A stretch of DNA of 64,000 bases from positions 62,001 through 126,000 of the forward strand of contig JAJUPC010000230.1 in NCBI GenBank assembly GCA_023614405.1. The letters run 5' to 3'. A program made the position numbers and the translations under genes. Below the pieces are notes generated by a model, which worked only from the letters and a program-made list of their open reading frames with translations, was not told where the DNA came from and ran no database searches. Source of the DNA: Avena insularis. Taxonomy: Eukaryota; Streptophyta; Magnoliopsida; Poales; Poaceae. Positions 33,685 through 45,743 of the stretch are shown here, one piece after another (positions within the stretch are counted from its first letter, which is position 1; each line of letters starts with the position of its first letter).

Positions 33685-35185
33685 TGATACGTCGAAAACG
33701 TATCTATAATTTTTGATGCTACATGCTTGTTTTATATCCACTTTGCTTTGCTTAGTCTACACTTTGAGGTATTTTTATATGTTTTTATGAACTAACATAT
33801 TAACAAGATGCCATAGTGCCAGTTGCCTGTTTTCTTCTGTTTTTGTCTCAGAAAAGGCAGAAAATCAATATTCTCAGAATTGGACGGGACAAAAGCCAAA
33901 GTCATTATTTTCCTGGAGCAATACGGAACCACGAAGCAGAGTCGGAGGGGCGCCACAGGGTGGCCAGACCCCCCAGGCGCGGCCTAGGGTGGGCCCTCGC
34001 TTGGGTTGGGTGTGGGCCCCCTTGCCCTCCACCGACCTTGCCTCCTTTGCCTATAAGAATCCCCCGGGGAGAAAACCCTAAATAGTCGACCAAAAAGCCA
34101 CGAAAAGTTCCGCAGCGCCGCCGCCACTGAAGGGGAGATTCGGGGGATAGAAAGTCTCTGTTACGGCACCCTGTCGGGACGGGGAAGTGCCCCCGGAGCC
34201 ATCTCCTTCTATCTCCATCGCCATCTTCATCACCGTTGTTGATTCCCATGATGAGGAGGGAGTAGTTCTTCCTCAAGGCTAAGGGCTCTACCGGTAGCTA
34301 TGCGTTCATCTCTCTCTATGCATGATCTTGTTATGGTCATGAGCTTTCTAATCAAGTATATCTACCTTGCTACTCAAGTGCTTCAATAGATCTCTGCTCT
34401 CCCCATGTGTGTGAAAGTGACAGCGTGCACGCCATGGTGGCACTTAGGCTAGAGTCTACATAAATACTCATCGTGCTTTAATAGATCTATGCTTTTCCCC
34501 AAGTGTGTGAAAGTGACAGTGTGCATACCATGTGTGGCACTTAAGCTTGGTTACATATATATTTGTTATGAGTATATTTTGAGTTGGATGTCTTTATGAA
34601 ACTATGGTATTTATTGGAATCATCTAGCGCTCAAGGTGACAGTGTGGGGTTATCTAGATGGGGAAGACGGACTTTGAGGAGTGTTGTTATAGCCCTATCA
34701 TGGATTAGAGTGTCCAATCGGAGAGTAGTTAAGAGTAATATCATGAAGAGAATATATTTATATAAGAGAATGTTCACTAGTGAAAGTATGATCCCTAGGC
34801 CTTGTTTCTAAATATTAAAACACTGTTTGCATCTAGATTTGTTGCATGTTTGCTTGCTTCCATCTTTATTTCATTTTGCCTTTAGTCTCTCCCACGTCAA
34901 CAAGTCATAAGCTCTTTTCTGGCACCGTTACCACTTGTATTTCACTATCTCTTCACCGAACTAGTGCACATATACACCTGATAAGTGTATTGGGTGTGTT
35001 GGGGACACAAAAGACTTCTTGTATCTTGATTGCAGGGTTGCTTGAGAGGAATACCTTTGACCACTTCTTCCTTGAGTTCGATAAATCTTGGGTAATCCAC
35101 TTAAGAGAAACTTGCTACTGTTCTACAAACCTCTGCACTTGGAGGCCCAATAACTGTCTACAAGAATAGAAGTGCGTAGACATCA
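33685..35185 (+). mobile_element. Solo LTR of a Gypsy-like retrotransposon
   Basis: The element begins TGATACGTCGAAAACGTATC and ends GCGTAGACATCA, 1501 bp. A perfect 5-bp duplication, AAGAA, stands at 33680-33684 and 35186-35190. The start and the TATAAGAATCCCCCGGGG promoter-like patch match a large class of Triticeae LTRs beginning TGATACGTC, which I associate with Gypsy-type families. There is no internal domain. Confidence 0.88.
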
Positions 35186-35190
35186 AAGAA

Positions 35191-36150
35191 CAGATCGAAC
35201 GGACCGGGTAGCGCGCTAGGGTTAGATCGATGCTCCAGGTTGGTCGTCAGGGTTAGCCTGGTCAACGAATGGGGTTTTGAGGGGGTTTTGAGCTCAGTCA
35301 ACGGGTTTTGACAACTTTGACCGTGCATAACTAATTTAAAAAAATCGAAAAAATACAAAACCTTCACACATAGTCATGTTATGTTACCTAGTTACAAGGA
35401 AAAATCATAAACATGATAAAAATAAATTTGCATGAAAAAACCTTCACAAATCGAACAACCTCAACTGAGGTTGCAGAGAGTTCAAATGAGAGAGTAGAGG
35501 GTTTGGGGTTTTGAAAATGCAAAATATCAAAAACCCCACCCTATATTCATTTTGGAGTGACTAAGAAGGATTTGAATTTAGATTTGAAATATCATGTTTT
35601 AAAGTTGTTTTATTAATCATTTCGTATAATAGCATATACTTTCAAAAATAATTTAATAATATGAAGATTAATTCAAAAAATAGTGAGATTTCGTACTAAT
35701 ACTATATAGGTAGAATAGATGCTAAGGACATTTATTTGGATGATTTGGACAAGGTCGAAAAATAAGATGCTTAGCAATGGGGTCGTTTCCCAAGCTTTGG
35801 AGGCCATTTCTAGCACATTTTCAGTGATAATGAGATGTACTTCACAAAAGGACTAGGATTGATGAACTAACATGCGTAATAGTACATAAAGCATTAAAAC
35901 ATCATAGAACAAACTAGTAAACTCTAAAAATATTGAATGTTCGTTCAAATTAGAATGTCAATTCAAATTTGAATTCTGGTTCAAATTCAAATTCACATCA
36001 CATAAGTTTTCGCATCAAAGTACACAAACAAATACAACAATCAAGATTACATCAATGAAATATAGGTTTTCACATCAAAGTACAACAAACATAATGTTTC
36101 AATGGTTCCCGCTCTATTTTGTTTGCCTCTTGCCGCTCGATCTCTTGTTC
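35191..36150. other. Gene-free AT-rich stretch before the MuDR remnant
   Basis: No gene is supported. AATTTGAATTCTGGTTCAAA and flanking TTCAAAT phrases form short imperfect repeats near 35945-35990. It may belong to the MuDR-type element that follows, but no terminal inverted repeat was found. Confidence 0.3.
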
Positions 36151-36223
36151 TTTTTTTCACTGCTTGGTTCAACATGACATAATTTGTTGATGCTCTTGGT
36201 TTTCTTACCAGCAACAGTTGCCC

Positions 36224-39200
36224 CTACAACTTTTGCAGCAAAATCTCCTGAACTGGTTTTGGTGGCAATTCAACAGCCAAATCAGCGATGTCGTTCAGCA
36301 CAACCTCCAGAACAGGTTCAGGTGGCACCTCAATAGACTCTTTTGTTGCCTCTTCGGTTTGCACATCATCCATAACAGGTGGCAACTCAATAGATTGAAG
36401 CACAATATGATCAAGGACATGATCTGCTTCCATTGCAACATCCACAACAGGTGGCAACTCAATAGCCTCATTTTGCCTTGTTTGATCATCAGTAATCATG
36501 ATCTGCACATTTCTATTTTTTCTGAATCCACCAAGTCTTGCCTTTTTGGTTGGCAATCATTTTTCAACAACAAGGGGATGAACAGGACATTTTCTCCTGA
36601 AAAACATAACAGGTCTTTTTGCAACAAAACAAAGTGAAGAAACAACAATAACAGTAACAAAAATATTGCATACTTCTTTGGCTTTTCAGGAGTGTAATGG
36701 CATTTTGAAGACCCAGCTCGGTGCTCAAGTTCCTGGCAAAGCTTGCATCTTTTTTTGTTACCTTTTAGGTCTTTTTGCCTTATCATCCTTTTTCCCTTTC
36801 TTACTACTCCCACCTTTCTCAAACCATGCCTTGAATCTACTTTGCTTAGGCCGGCCAGCTTTTCTTTTGGTCAGTGGAGGACACATAGAAAATTCAAATT
36901 CTACTTCAGGCCATTGAGACTGGTCTGTAAGTGCTGAAATTGGAGTTGCATATGCAGCTTTGAATTTTTCTACAGAATAATATTCATGCAAATATGGGTG
37001 CATATTTAACTTTGGTTTGGAGGCCAAGAAAAGTAGGGCATGCTCACATGGCTTTCCAGTGTGTTGCCACTCCAGGCAAGTGCATTCATGCACTTCAGTG
37101 TCAACAACATGTCTCCTTCCAGTTTTGGTGTCTCTAACTTCAGCACCCCACAAACAAGATTTCTCAACTTTCAAATGTGCAAGATTTCTACTCCTGTTGT
37201 ACCACTGCAGGAAGCTTGTCCCCTTGCAGTACATCACAAATTCTTCTTCTCCATTCCCACAAGCGCATGATCATGATCCTGATTTGGTCAACCATGTCAT
37301 GTACAGGCAAGATCTTTAAATCCTTCACCTTGTTGTTAAAACTCTCTGCCAAGTTGTTATTGATATGATCACATTTGATGGCAGTATTAAATCCTGACCG
37401 ATACCATAAGAGAGAGTGATAGGTTTGCAGCCATGTACAAAAATCATTCTCAGTACATGCTGCCATTATCTTACCAAGATGATATGAATGTGTCTGGGTA
37501 GTGTAAGATCTTGCTGCAGGCCACATGCGCCCAAATTCTTCTCCTCTGAACTTTTTGATCAAATTTATCCACATATGTTCAAAGCACTCTCTTTGATCAA
37601 AATGGGGAAACACAGTCTTTACTGCATTTTCTAGGCCTTTGCATGCATCTGTATGAATTCCAAAGGTGAGACTGGCCCTAAGCATCTTTTCAACTGCATC
37701 ATAAACCATGTCCATGAGGCCTCAGTCTCTGATTGAAACAACCCAATGGCAATGGGGAACATCCAATTATGTCCATCCAGAGCATTGCATGCTGTTAGCT
37801 AACCATTCCACTTTTCAGTTAAAAATAAAGAGTCTATGCTTAAATATGGACGACATCCTGCTTTGAAGCCATCGATGCAATGCTTTAAAGCCATAAAAAA
37901 CTTAGACAAGAACACCTTGCCATCATCATTGACCTCAGTATCTATCTCCACAACACTACCAGGTGACCTTTTCTCAGCCTCTGCTTTGAAGTTATACAAC
38001 ATCCTAAAAGTATTTGCCCAATCACCATACAATTCTTTAATTGCCCTTTGTTTTTCCTTCCACACAGTGCTATAATTCACCTTAATTGGGTAGTCCCTTT
38101 TCAAGTCTGTTTTTAGCCTCTTTGCAGTATTGTTTGGTGTCTTGGCTAAAATAGGAGTGATCTTTTCAGCAATCCAAATTTGTGATGTAATTGTTGATAT
38201 TCTCTGTGAACTAGTAATGCAAGTGTGTTCAAAAGGGATTTGATTAACTCTAATGGTGCTTCCAGCTGGTTGGCGTCTAGCAGAAATGTACCATTTGCAA
38301 GGATTGGCGCCCCCATCAAAACCTCTACATCTAGCATAGAACTTCTTTTTATCAGTCCACTGAGTCTTGGCATCATAATCCTTCTTGATTGCATAATTTT
38401 TGAAACACATCCTAAACTCACCCATATGCTTGGAAACAATTCCCCTACTGCAATAACAGGGTTTTCCTTATCATAGACAGTAACCAGCTCATCATAATAT
38501 GCATCATTTACATCATCTATAGCATTCTCCATCAGCTCTCTATCTACATCTTCATAAAATGTTCTGTTACCACCATCATCATCAACCAAATTAGTTTCAT
38601 CAGCCTTTTCTTATCTCTGTCATCTACTGGAATGCCAAATATTTTGGCCATTTCTGTGTCAGCCATTGGTGCTATGACTAAATCAGTAGTTTCATCTAAC
38701 TCCACTGAATTCCAATCAACATACATACTAGCCCCTGCATCAACACCATGCCTTGTATCAATATCATTTCTGTCTGATAATACTGTCACTTCAGTTCGTA
38801 TGGGCACCATATGCCTCTGTGAAGCCCAATCATCATCTGACATTTGCGAAGCAAAATTTGAAGCCACATATCCAACCTTGGAATCTGCTTGCAGATCGAT
38901 GAGCTCAGCATGAAAAGTAACCTCTTTGTTTCTCCAGCCATCTTGCCGATCAATTTCATCTACTAAATCTTCTCCATCCTCAATTTTCAAATATTCTCCC
39001 TTCCAATTTTCACACCGTAACAATGCAACTTCCTGCTGTGGACCCCAAGGAACACTTTGCCCGATTTTCTCCACCAAATTCTTCACGGCCAATTCTTCCA
39101 TTTGCTCCAGTTGCTGGGATCAATATCTGCAAACTCAACCTCCCAACCCACAAATGTACCTCTCTTGATGTTACGTACACTACCATCACCTAGTTTCGCT

Positions 39201-39280
39201 TTAGATGGGAACAACTTGAAATTGAATTGGAATTTTCTCCGCCGCTCATAATCACCCCTGTTTTGAGTAGAGGCGGGCAA
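36224..39280 (-). pseudogene. Decayed MuDR-type Mutator transposase gene
   Basis: The gene reads right to left on the minus strand. The N-terminal part is 39280-38544, with WEVEFADIDPSNWSKW and VKNLVEKIGQSVPWGPQQEV. Next comes the MuDR DNA-binding region, 38425-37799 (YARCRGFDGGANPCKWYISA). The MULE transposase core follows at 37790-37188 (GIHTDACKGLENAVKTVF, HINNNLAESFNNKVKD). Then come a SWIM zinc finger (CTCLEWQHTGKPCEHALLF, 37110-37020) and a zinc-knuckle-like RCKLCQELEHRAGSSKC near 36730. A tail at 36556-36224 repeats (A/S)IELPPV-type phrases. Frameshifts near 39110, 38590, 38425 and 37670 and an in-frame TAG near 37798 kill it. Some breaks might be introns, but no clean splice sites were seen. 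No target duplication was found. Confidence 0.85.
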
Positions 39281-40249
39281 AGTGAGCTAGAGGAATTGGT
39301 GATTGTCCAAATGCGATCAAATCAAATCAAAAAATAGTGAGATTGACCTATTGGAAGTGCTCTGTTGCCTCTCCATCTTGATGCCCCCGATTCAGCCAAC
39401 CCGCCCACGGAAATCTAGCTCATAAATCAGAAATCAGAGGGAAAACGACTGGGTCAGATCCAAATCCAAGCGCAGGGAATGAGCTAGGGTTTCGATATTA
39501 CGCACCACCGATGGGCTGCCCCTGAGCTCACACGGGCCGCCGCCGCCGAGCACACGAAGTTGACGGCGTCGCCGCCGGAGAATATGGAGGAGGATGGCGG
39601 TCGGGACGGTCAGGACAGGGGCGGGCACTGAGTGGGGCCCTCTCGAAACGGTTTTCTTTTTAGAGCTGAAACGAAACTGTTGTCTAAATCTAACCCTAAT
39701 CCTAACCCCACCGTTCATTAAAACACGTTGCAACAGAGAGTTTGCACCGATTTATGGCTTGTGTCGCACAAGGGCTATTTTTTCCGCGAGAAGCGTCGTT
39801 TTGTAGCGATTCTTTCGAATGTCGTTGTGTTTCGGTCCATTCCATGGAAAAACGTCTCACATGAGCTATTTGCCCATTTCACAACATGGGAGTGTCACAT
39901 GATGGTCTAACCATCGTAGTATCGTTTCTCAACAAAACCCAAATTATTTAACAATATGAATGCTATCATCACATAATTATTCAACATCACATAAAAACTA
40001 CCAGGTAGCTCACGGGTCTAAACTTTAATTCGATATACCAATTTATTCTCATGCACATACTTCACATGTTCATTAATGTAGTGTTTTGGTAATAATCTTA
40101 TAATCTTTCACCCATGAATTAAAAAAAATCAAAGATGTTTTCTAAGCATAAGATATATATTTAGCAAATATATTGTTTTTCTTTAACATTTGTGAATGTA
40201 TTAATACTTTCAATGTATTTTAACACACTAAAGAAATAAACTATAGGTG
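39281..40249. other. Gene-free stretch
   Basis: A GC-rich patch at 39500-39620, on the upstream side of the MuDR gene, could be its 5' region. AT-rich DNA follows. No gene is seen. Confidence 0.3.
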
Positions 40250-40281
40250 ATGTCCTGGCAATGCGAGGGCCCCCATGCTAG
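40250..40281 (+). mobile_element. 3' terminus of an upstream Helitron
   Basis: GCAATGCGAGGGCCCCCATG followed by CTAG is the same kind of end as at 43271-43300, with a weaker CCT...AGG stem. Its own 5' end was not found. It directly abuts the TC start of the next Helitron. Confidence 0.6.
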
Positions 40282-43200
40282 TCTATTATATACTAAAAGC
40301 AATATAAGAGTGTGTTTCGAGGCACCAGGATGATCCACGTCACCTAAATTAATTTGAAGTGTTAAATCTAAAATTTATGGCTAAGATTTAACCAGAGCTT
40401 AATAGTTACGTTAACCTGGCATATGACACGATCAGTTATTATATAAAATAAAAAGACCGTAACCCTGGTGTGACACGATCAATTATAAAAAGAAAAAATC
40501 ATACCGGACATGCAAAGACTTATGTCCATAGGACTCTATCTGTGTTCGGTAAGGCTGGTCCTAGTGCTAGTATCATAAGGTGTATCATGCATGCCAACTT
40601 GGCAAAAATCTGATGTGGCATTACAATTAATAAAGAGAGAGATGGTTAGAGTATCATAGCACGTAAAACTAGAATCATAATGGCAAGTAAATCTTGTACA
40701 CACATTTTACATAGAGATTCTACAAATCAATAAATATACCACTACTATGATACTACTACATGATACAATGCACTAGAGACATAGTATCATACACTAGTAT
40801 CATATGCATGATACTAGTATTATGATACTCCCACTGTGACCAAGCTAAGGTGGGAAGTACGTGTGCGTGTGCGTGTCCAAGTAATAAAGATACATACATG
40901 TACTGTCTCAACGACGGCAAAAATCTGTGCACGGTACGTGATACTAGATGCCATAGCGAACAGTCCATGTATGCAAATCATATATCAAGAGCTAACGACC
41001 ATGCCAATTTGTCGAGATCTACTCCAAGCGTTGGATGCAAATTGACGGCATGAGCAGCAGCAAGACTGCATGCACAAGGGTAGTAGATGTACTAGAGCTA
41101 AACACATTTTTATTGCCATTATGGTCCATAGGTTATTTCGTGTCCATGATTAATCAGAAGCTTTATAAATTCAATACTCAACACGGTGTGTATTTCATGG
41201 CTACTATACATATATGACTAGAAAAAAAAATACTTATGACTGTAATTTTGCAACTACTATCAAATGTTTGAGCATAAAACTTATGATTAAATATCGTCGA
41301 CGAAGAATCAGAATTAATATTATACCATTAATGGAGGTTGAAAATTATAGATTTTTTTAAAATAAAATAAAAAATTGTACTCCCTCTGATTCATAATAAG
41401 CATTGCTTCAACACTTATCATGGATTAGAGAGAGTATTAGTTATTATGTTGTTTGTTTAAACTTTCGGGACAGTGTGATTCCCAATTTAGATTGCCGGAG
41501 AGAGGAAAAACTATATCGAGTCGTATATTTGTCAATATATTTTAATCTCTCACGAGCTTTTCGTTGTGTAGAGAACTGATCGGTTGTGTTCGATAGAATG
41601 GTTAGAATATATGATGTCCTAATTTTTTTTGTAGTTGTGGCTTTTGATAATGCAGTGTTTGTAGGTAGGCTTGATTTTCCAACTTATTGATTAGTTTATT
41701 TTACTTAAAAAATATTTCGAAAATTGGTACTATCAACAACCAACAAAATTTCCCTAAAAAAACAACCAACAAAATTGAGGGGTGATACACTAAAATAATG
41801 GCAACCACATTACCAAGCATCGGCATAAGAGTATATGAAGGAGCAACAATTAGTTTAAAAATTTGTGGTTTTTGTTTATAAAAGATAGATCCAATTGTAT
41901 ATGCAATAGAGAGTTTCAGTGCAAGTCTACCATTTGTTTTCTAGATAATAGGAAGCGGCGAACCAGATTGTTACGTTTCCAATGTCGAATATTTAGAGCT
42001 AAATATTTATGATGATGGCACACAAAATTTAAGCTGGCACACTTCCATATCGGGGTTAGTTTTGGTTGGTGCGTCGTCACAACTCCACGTCGTATTGTAC
42101 AAACATATTATGAAGAAATAAAGTAATTATGGCATTATTTTTTTGTTAAAAAGTATTTCATCATTATATTACAAAATAATGGTCAAAGTTACACATGAAA
42201 GAATTTATCCATGTAAAAACATCGTGTATTTAAATAGTTACCATGATCTACACACTGTTTGATATCCTCATGTTTGCATGGACCCTATTTTAACAAACAA
42301 CTCGCATCCAATACATATTCATAATATCCTAATACATTGCAATGGATATATCTTCATAACTGTATGTGGACCTTGCCTCCATATCATAATACATTGGAAC
42401 ACTAAAATATTGTGGTGATATGAAGTGACAACTAAATAAGGAGCGTTGATGAACACCTTGCCTTAAATTTGGTAGTGGGATATTATGATGGGAGAAATGT
42501 CAACTTGGGAAGACACACAATACACCGAGTATCAGATAATTGAATGTCTCTATAGCCATCTTACATGATACAACAATATATGTAGACGAGAATACAAAAT
42601 GAATGGATAGTGGGGTGGAGGATGATGTTGAAAGAGTTAAAGAAAATAGATAAAAGTATGACAACCTTTCTTTCATTATGTCTCACATTGTAGAATAGTG
42701 CAGATATTAAACAAAATAGTATTACTAAACTTCAGCACAAAAAAATTAAATGGATTTCCACTATATAAAATATATTTATAAAATACTTCCAAGTTAATCC
42801 GGAGATGATGTGTCCATATAATGTGACATATTTTAGAACAAGAAGAGAAAGTGAATATTTCATAATTGACAGAGGAAAGAGGAAAGAGATTTATTCTGAC
42901 AAGTTAAAATGAAAATTATGACTATATAATTGTACTACCGTTCAACAAGAATTCTTATATTTAATTTTAAAAATGTTTGTTATTCTTTTAAAAGGTTATC
43001 TAAACCTTCACGTGGTTATATAAGAACCATTGTGTTGTTAAACAGTTAACATCAAATAAAAATCATCCTAGATTGCATATAAATTTAATTCCGCGCACAT
43101 ATCTAATATCACCATGTACAAAAAACACATATTGTAATTGATACTTTTTATTGCAACTTTAATTATTGTCACACAAACTAAATATGAATATTTAGAATCA

Positions 43201-43300
43201 TGCTAATTCTATCATCTTAATATAAGTTTCTACTAAATACTTCATTAATTTTAGACATAATAAGATGTTGCCCTCGCATCCGTGAGGGCCACTGTGCTAG
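40282..43300 (+). mobile_element. Nonautonomous Helitron
   Basis: The element starts TCTATTATATACTAAAAGCA, a typical grass Helitron 5' end. It finishes with a GCCCTC...GAGGGC hairpin (43270-43289) a few bases before CTAG at 43297-43300, followed by T. There is no target duplication, as expected for Helitrons. The interior of 3 kb is AT-rich with no Rep/helicase frame. A Tourist MITE is nested in it at 40553-40845. Its 3' end lies about 375 bp upstream of the PP1 start codon. Confidence 0.72.
40553..40845. mobile_element. Tourist (PIF/Harbinger) MITE nested in the Helitron
   Basis: A 293-bp element starts GGCTGGTCCTAGTGCTAGTA and ends GATACTCCCACTGTGACCAAGC, imperfect inverted ends. TAA stands at 40550-40552 and 40846-40848, the Harbinger target duplication. 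Several ATGATACTA phrases repeat inside. Confidence 0.82.
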
Positions 43301-43304
43301 TTAG

Positions 43305-43313
43305 TATAAATAG
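43305..43313 (+). promoter_or_regulatory. Possible TATA box upstream of PP1
   Basis: AGTATAAATAG lies immediately after the Helitron end, about 365 bases upstream of the PP1 ATG. It matches the plant TATA consensus well, but the distance implies a long 5' UTR. Placement alone supports it. Confidence 0.3.
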
Positions 43314-43675
43314 TAGAATCAAATGGTGAATAATGTTAGCAATTTAGACATAAAAAGTTTTAAGTCGCCTAAGAACTAGGCACTCCCGTTCGGCTAATAT
43401 ACTGGGCAACATATTTTCTCTACGTAATTGCTGCATTGGGTGGGACATAAAACGATTCCATGGACGTACACTACCGGCCGGCCGGCTCGCCCCATTTGCC
43501 ATTCGTCCTAATTTGGCAAGGCGACTAGGAGCCAAGCACTGGTGGTGGACATAAAGAATTCCATGGACACGGGCGCGCGAGCTTTCCCAGCCTCTCCTGG
43601 ATCGATCTTCTTCCCCGCGGTCCGTACCTGCACGCGCGCGCGCCGTGGTGGTGGTGGTGGTCGAGATTGCATGCG

Positions 43676-44724
43676 ATGGACGGTCACACCGTGGAGGATC
43701 TGATCCGGCGTCTCCTGGACGGTAAGACGAAGAGCAGCAGCAATAAGGGTCCGTCATCGGCCGGGAAGAAGGTGCAGCTGAGCGAGGGCGAGATCCGTCA
43801 CCTCTGCGTCACCGCCAAGGGCATCTTCCTGTCTCAGCCCAACCTGCTGGAGCTTGAGGCCCCCATCAACGTGTGCGGCGACATCCACGGCCAGTTCTCC
43901 GACCTTCTCCGGCTGTTCGACTACGGCGGCCTTCCGCCGGCGGCGAACTACCTGTTCCTTGGCGACTACGTGGACCGCGGGAAGCAGAGCATCGAGACCA
44001 TCTGCCTGCTGCTGGCGTACAAGATCAAGTTCCCGGACAACTTCTTCCTGCTGCGGGGCAACCACGAGTGCGCCTCCATCAACCGCATCTACGGCTTCTA
44101 CGACGAGTGCAAGCGCCGCTTCAGCGTCCGCCTCTGGAAGCTCTTCACCGACTGCTTCAACTGCCTCCCCGTCGCCGCGCTCGTCGACGAGAAGATCCTC
44201 TGCATGCACGGGGGGCTCTCGCCGGACCTCGACAGCCTCGACCGGATCAGGGAGATCCAGAGGCCCGTCGACGTGCCCGACCAGGGACTCCTCTGCGACC
44301 TCCTCTGGTCCGACCCCGACCGCGAGAGCGCAGGGTGGGGCGAGAACGACCGCGGCGTCTCCTTCACCTTCGGCGCCGACAAGGTCGCAGAGTTCCTCAA
44401 CAAGCACGACCTCGACCTCATCTGCCGAGCGCACCAGGCATGCCCCGCGACCACCATCACTTTAATTTGCTTGACCTACACTTTGCATATCGCAGAATAA
44501 TTATTTATTAATCAACTCGATCGATCGGCATATATTGATTGCAGGTGGTGGAGGACGGCTACGAGTTCTTCGCGGACCGCCAGCTGGTCACCATTTTCTC
44601 CGCCCCCAATTACTGCGGGGAGTTCAACAACGCCGGCGCGCTCATGAACGTCGACGCCAGCCTCCTCTGCTCCTTCCAGATCCTCAAGCCATTGAGAGCC
44701 AAAGCGCAGCAGACAGACCAGTGA
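43676..44724 (+). CDS. Serine/threonine protein phosphatase PP1 catalytic subunit
   Basis: Exons 43676-44437 and 44545-44724 encode 313 residues, close to the usual plant PP1 (TOPP) length. The metal- and phosphate-binding motifs are intact: GDIHGQ at 68-73, GDYVDRG at 96-102, RGNHE at 127-131, HGGLSP at 178-183, and SAPNYCGEF in exon 2. PP1 removes phosphate from Ser/Thr in many nuclear and cytoplasmic substrates, guided by regulatory subunits. The N-terminal 35 residues, Ser/Lys/Gly-rich, vary between family members. The intron falls after RAHQ, a site I recall for plant PP1 genes, but its donor is GC (CAG then GCATGC), not GT. Without splicing the frame ends after 23 extra codons. The ATG at 43676 gives [10 protein letters not shown]; a TTG start nine bases upstream is not needed. 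Confidence 0.93.
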
Positions 44725-44936
44725 CGACGACAAGGATTTTTTTCGTCGTCGTTGCTTGTTATTAGAGCCTCATCATACGTACGCATGCACACAGGTTCAA
44801 AATGACATCAAGTGTGTGCACATAAACCAGGATTATTTATGATCTTAATTATTCCGATGATCTCACACGTACGATTAGCATGTGTTCTGTACAGATATAT
44901 ATAGTGGCATGGCGAATCCCCCTTTCCGTCGTAGTG

Positions 44937-45030
44937 CACTACAGGAAACGGGCGATACGCCCATCGTCTTCATAGCTGTGTTAGCACGGCGTAGTTGCCG
45001 TCGGCGTAGCCCGTTTCCGCAAAACCTCGT
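44937..45030. mobile_element. Possible CACTA end fragment
   Basis: CACTACAGGAAACGGGCGAT resembles a CACTA terminal repeat, and GCGTAGCCCGTTTCC about 60 bases later is a partial inverse. No TAGTG end with a 3-bp duplication was found, so this is a fragment or chance. Confidence 0.35.
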
Positions 45031-45384
45031 TTCCATGATCGACCATGGTGACTATATCTGTAGAGCCTCATTTTAGATTGCAAGTAGTTCTCTACTCACT
45101 CAAATAAAACATCGCATAAAACTGATACAACGGTAGAAAGTGTTAGAGCATCTTCAATAGCCTTCATATATTTTGGATTTCCAACCGGTTATAAAATTAC
45201 AAAAAAGTTTTATCTTTGCAAGCATCCCTAAACTGGATTGCCAAAGGTTGATGAGAACGTCTCTCCCTCCCTCACAGACACAGGCGGCGGCGACCAAGTT
45301 CCGACAAGAGCGTTGGTTCCCTCTCCCTCCGTTTGCCGCTCCGCCGATAGGAGGGAGGAGGGAACACTAGTGCAGAGCCCCCCT

Positions 45385-45570
45385 TTAACTCCGGTTGGGA
45401 GGGCCCTCTAACAGCGGTTCCCCAACCGCTGTTGAGGGTTCGGTGTTAGAGGGGGGGGCCCTTTAACACCGATTCTTATACGAACCGGTGTTAAAGGGTG
45501 GCGCACGTGGGGCTGCCGCAGGCCTCAGGCCCCCCCCTTTAACACCGGTTCGTATCTGGAACCGGTGTTA
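45385..45570. repeat. CACTA subterminal repeats, left cluster
   Basis: Inverted and direct forms of CCTTTAACACCG(G/A)TTC and GAACCGGTGTTAAAGG recur four or more times, with a looser first pair (AACAGCGGTTC / AACCGCTGTT). Confidence 0.85.
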
Positions 45571-45743
45571 AAGGTTCTTACTGTGGCGAACTCTGCCTAC
45601 TGCCCGTTAAGGCGTATTTACGGGGAGGGGGGGGAATCGATCGGGAGCGGTATACACATAAATCGTCATTGGTACATACGAGTAAATGAATAATTAAGCA
45701 ACTATTATTATACACAAACATCGTCATCGGCACATATACATCG

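Noticed and set aside
43667..43675. Upstream TTG start for PP1 adding three residues
   Set aside because: The ATG at 43676 gives a normal PP1 N-terminus; a non-ATG start is not needed.
43754..44434. Minus-strand frame of 226 codons opposite PP1
   Set aside because: Val/Ala/Glu-rich shadow of the GC-rich PP1 exon; the plus frame has all PP1 motifs.
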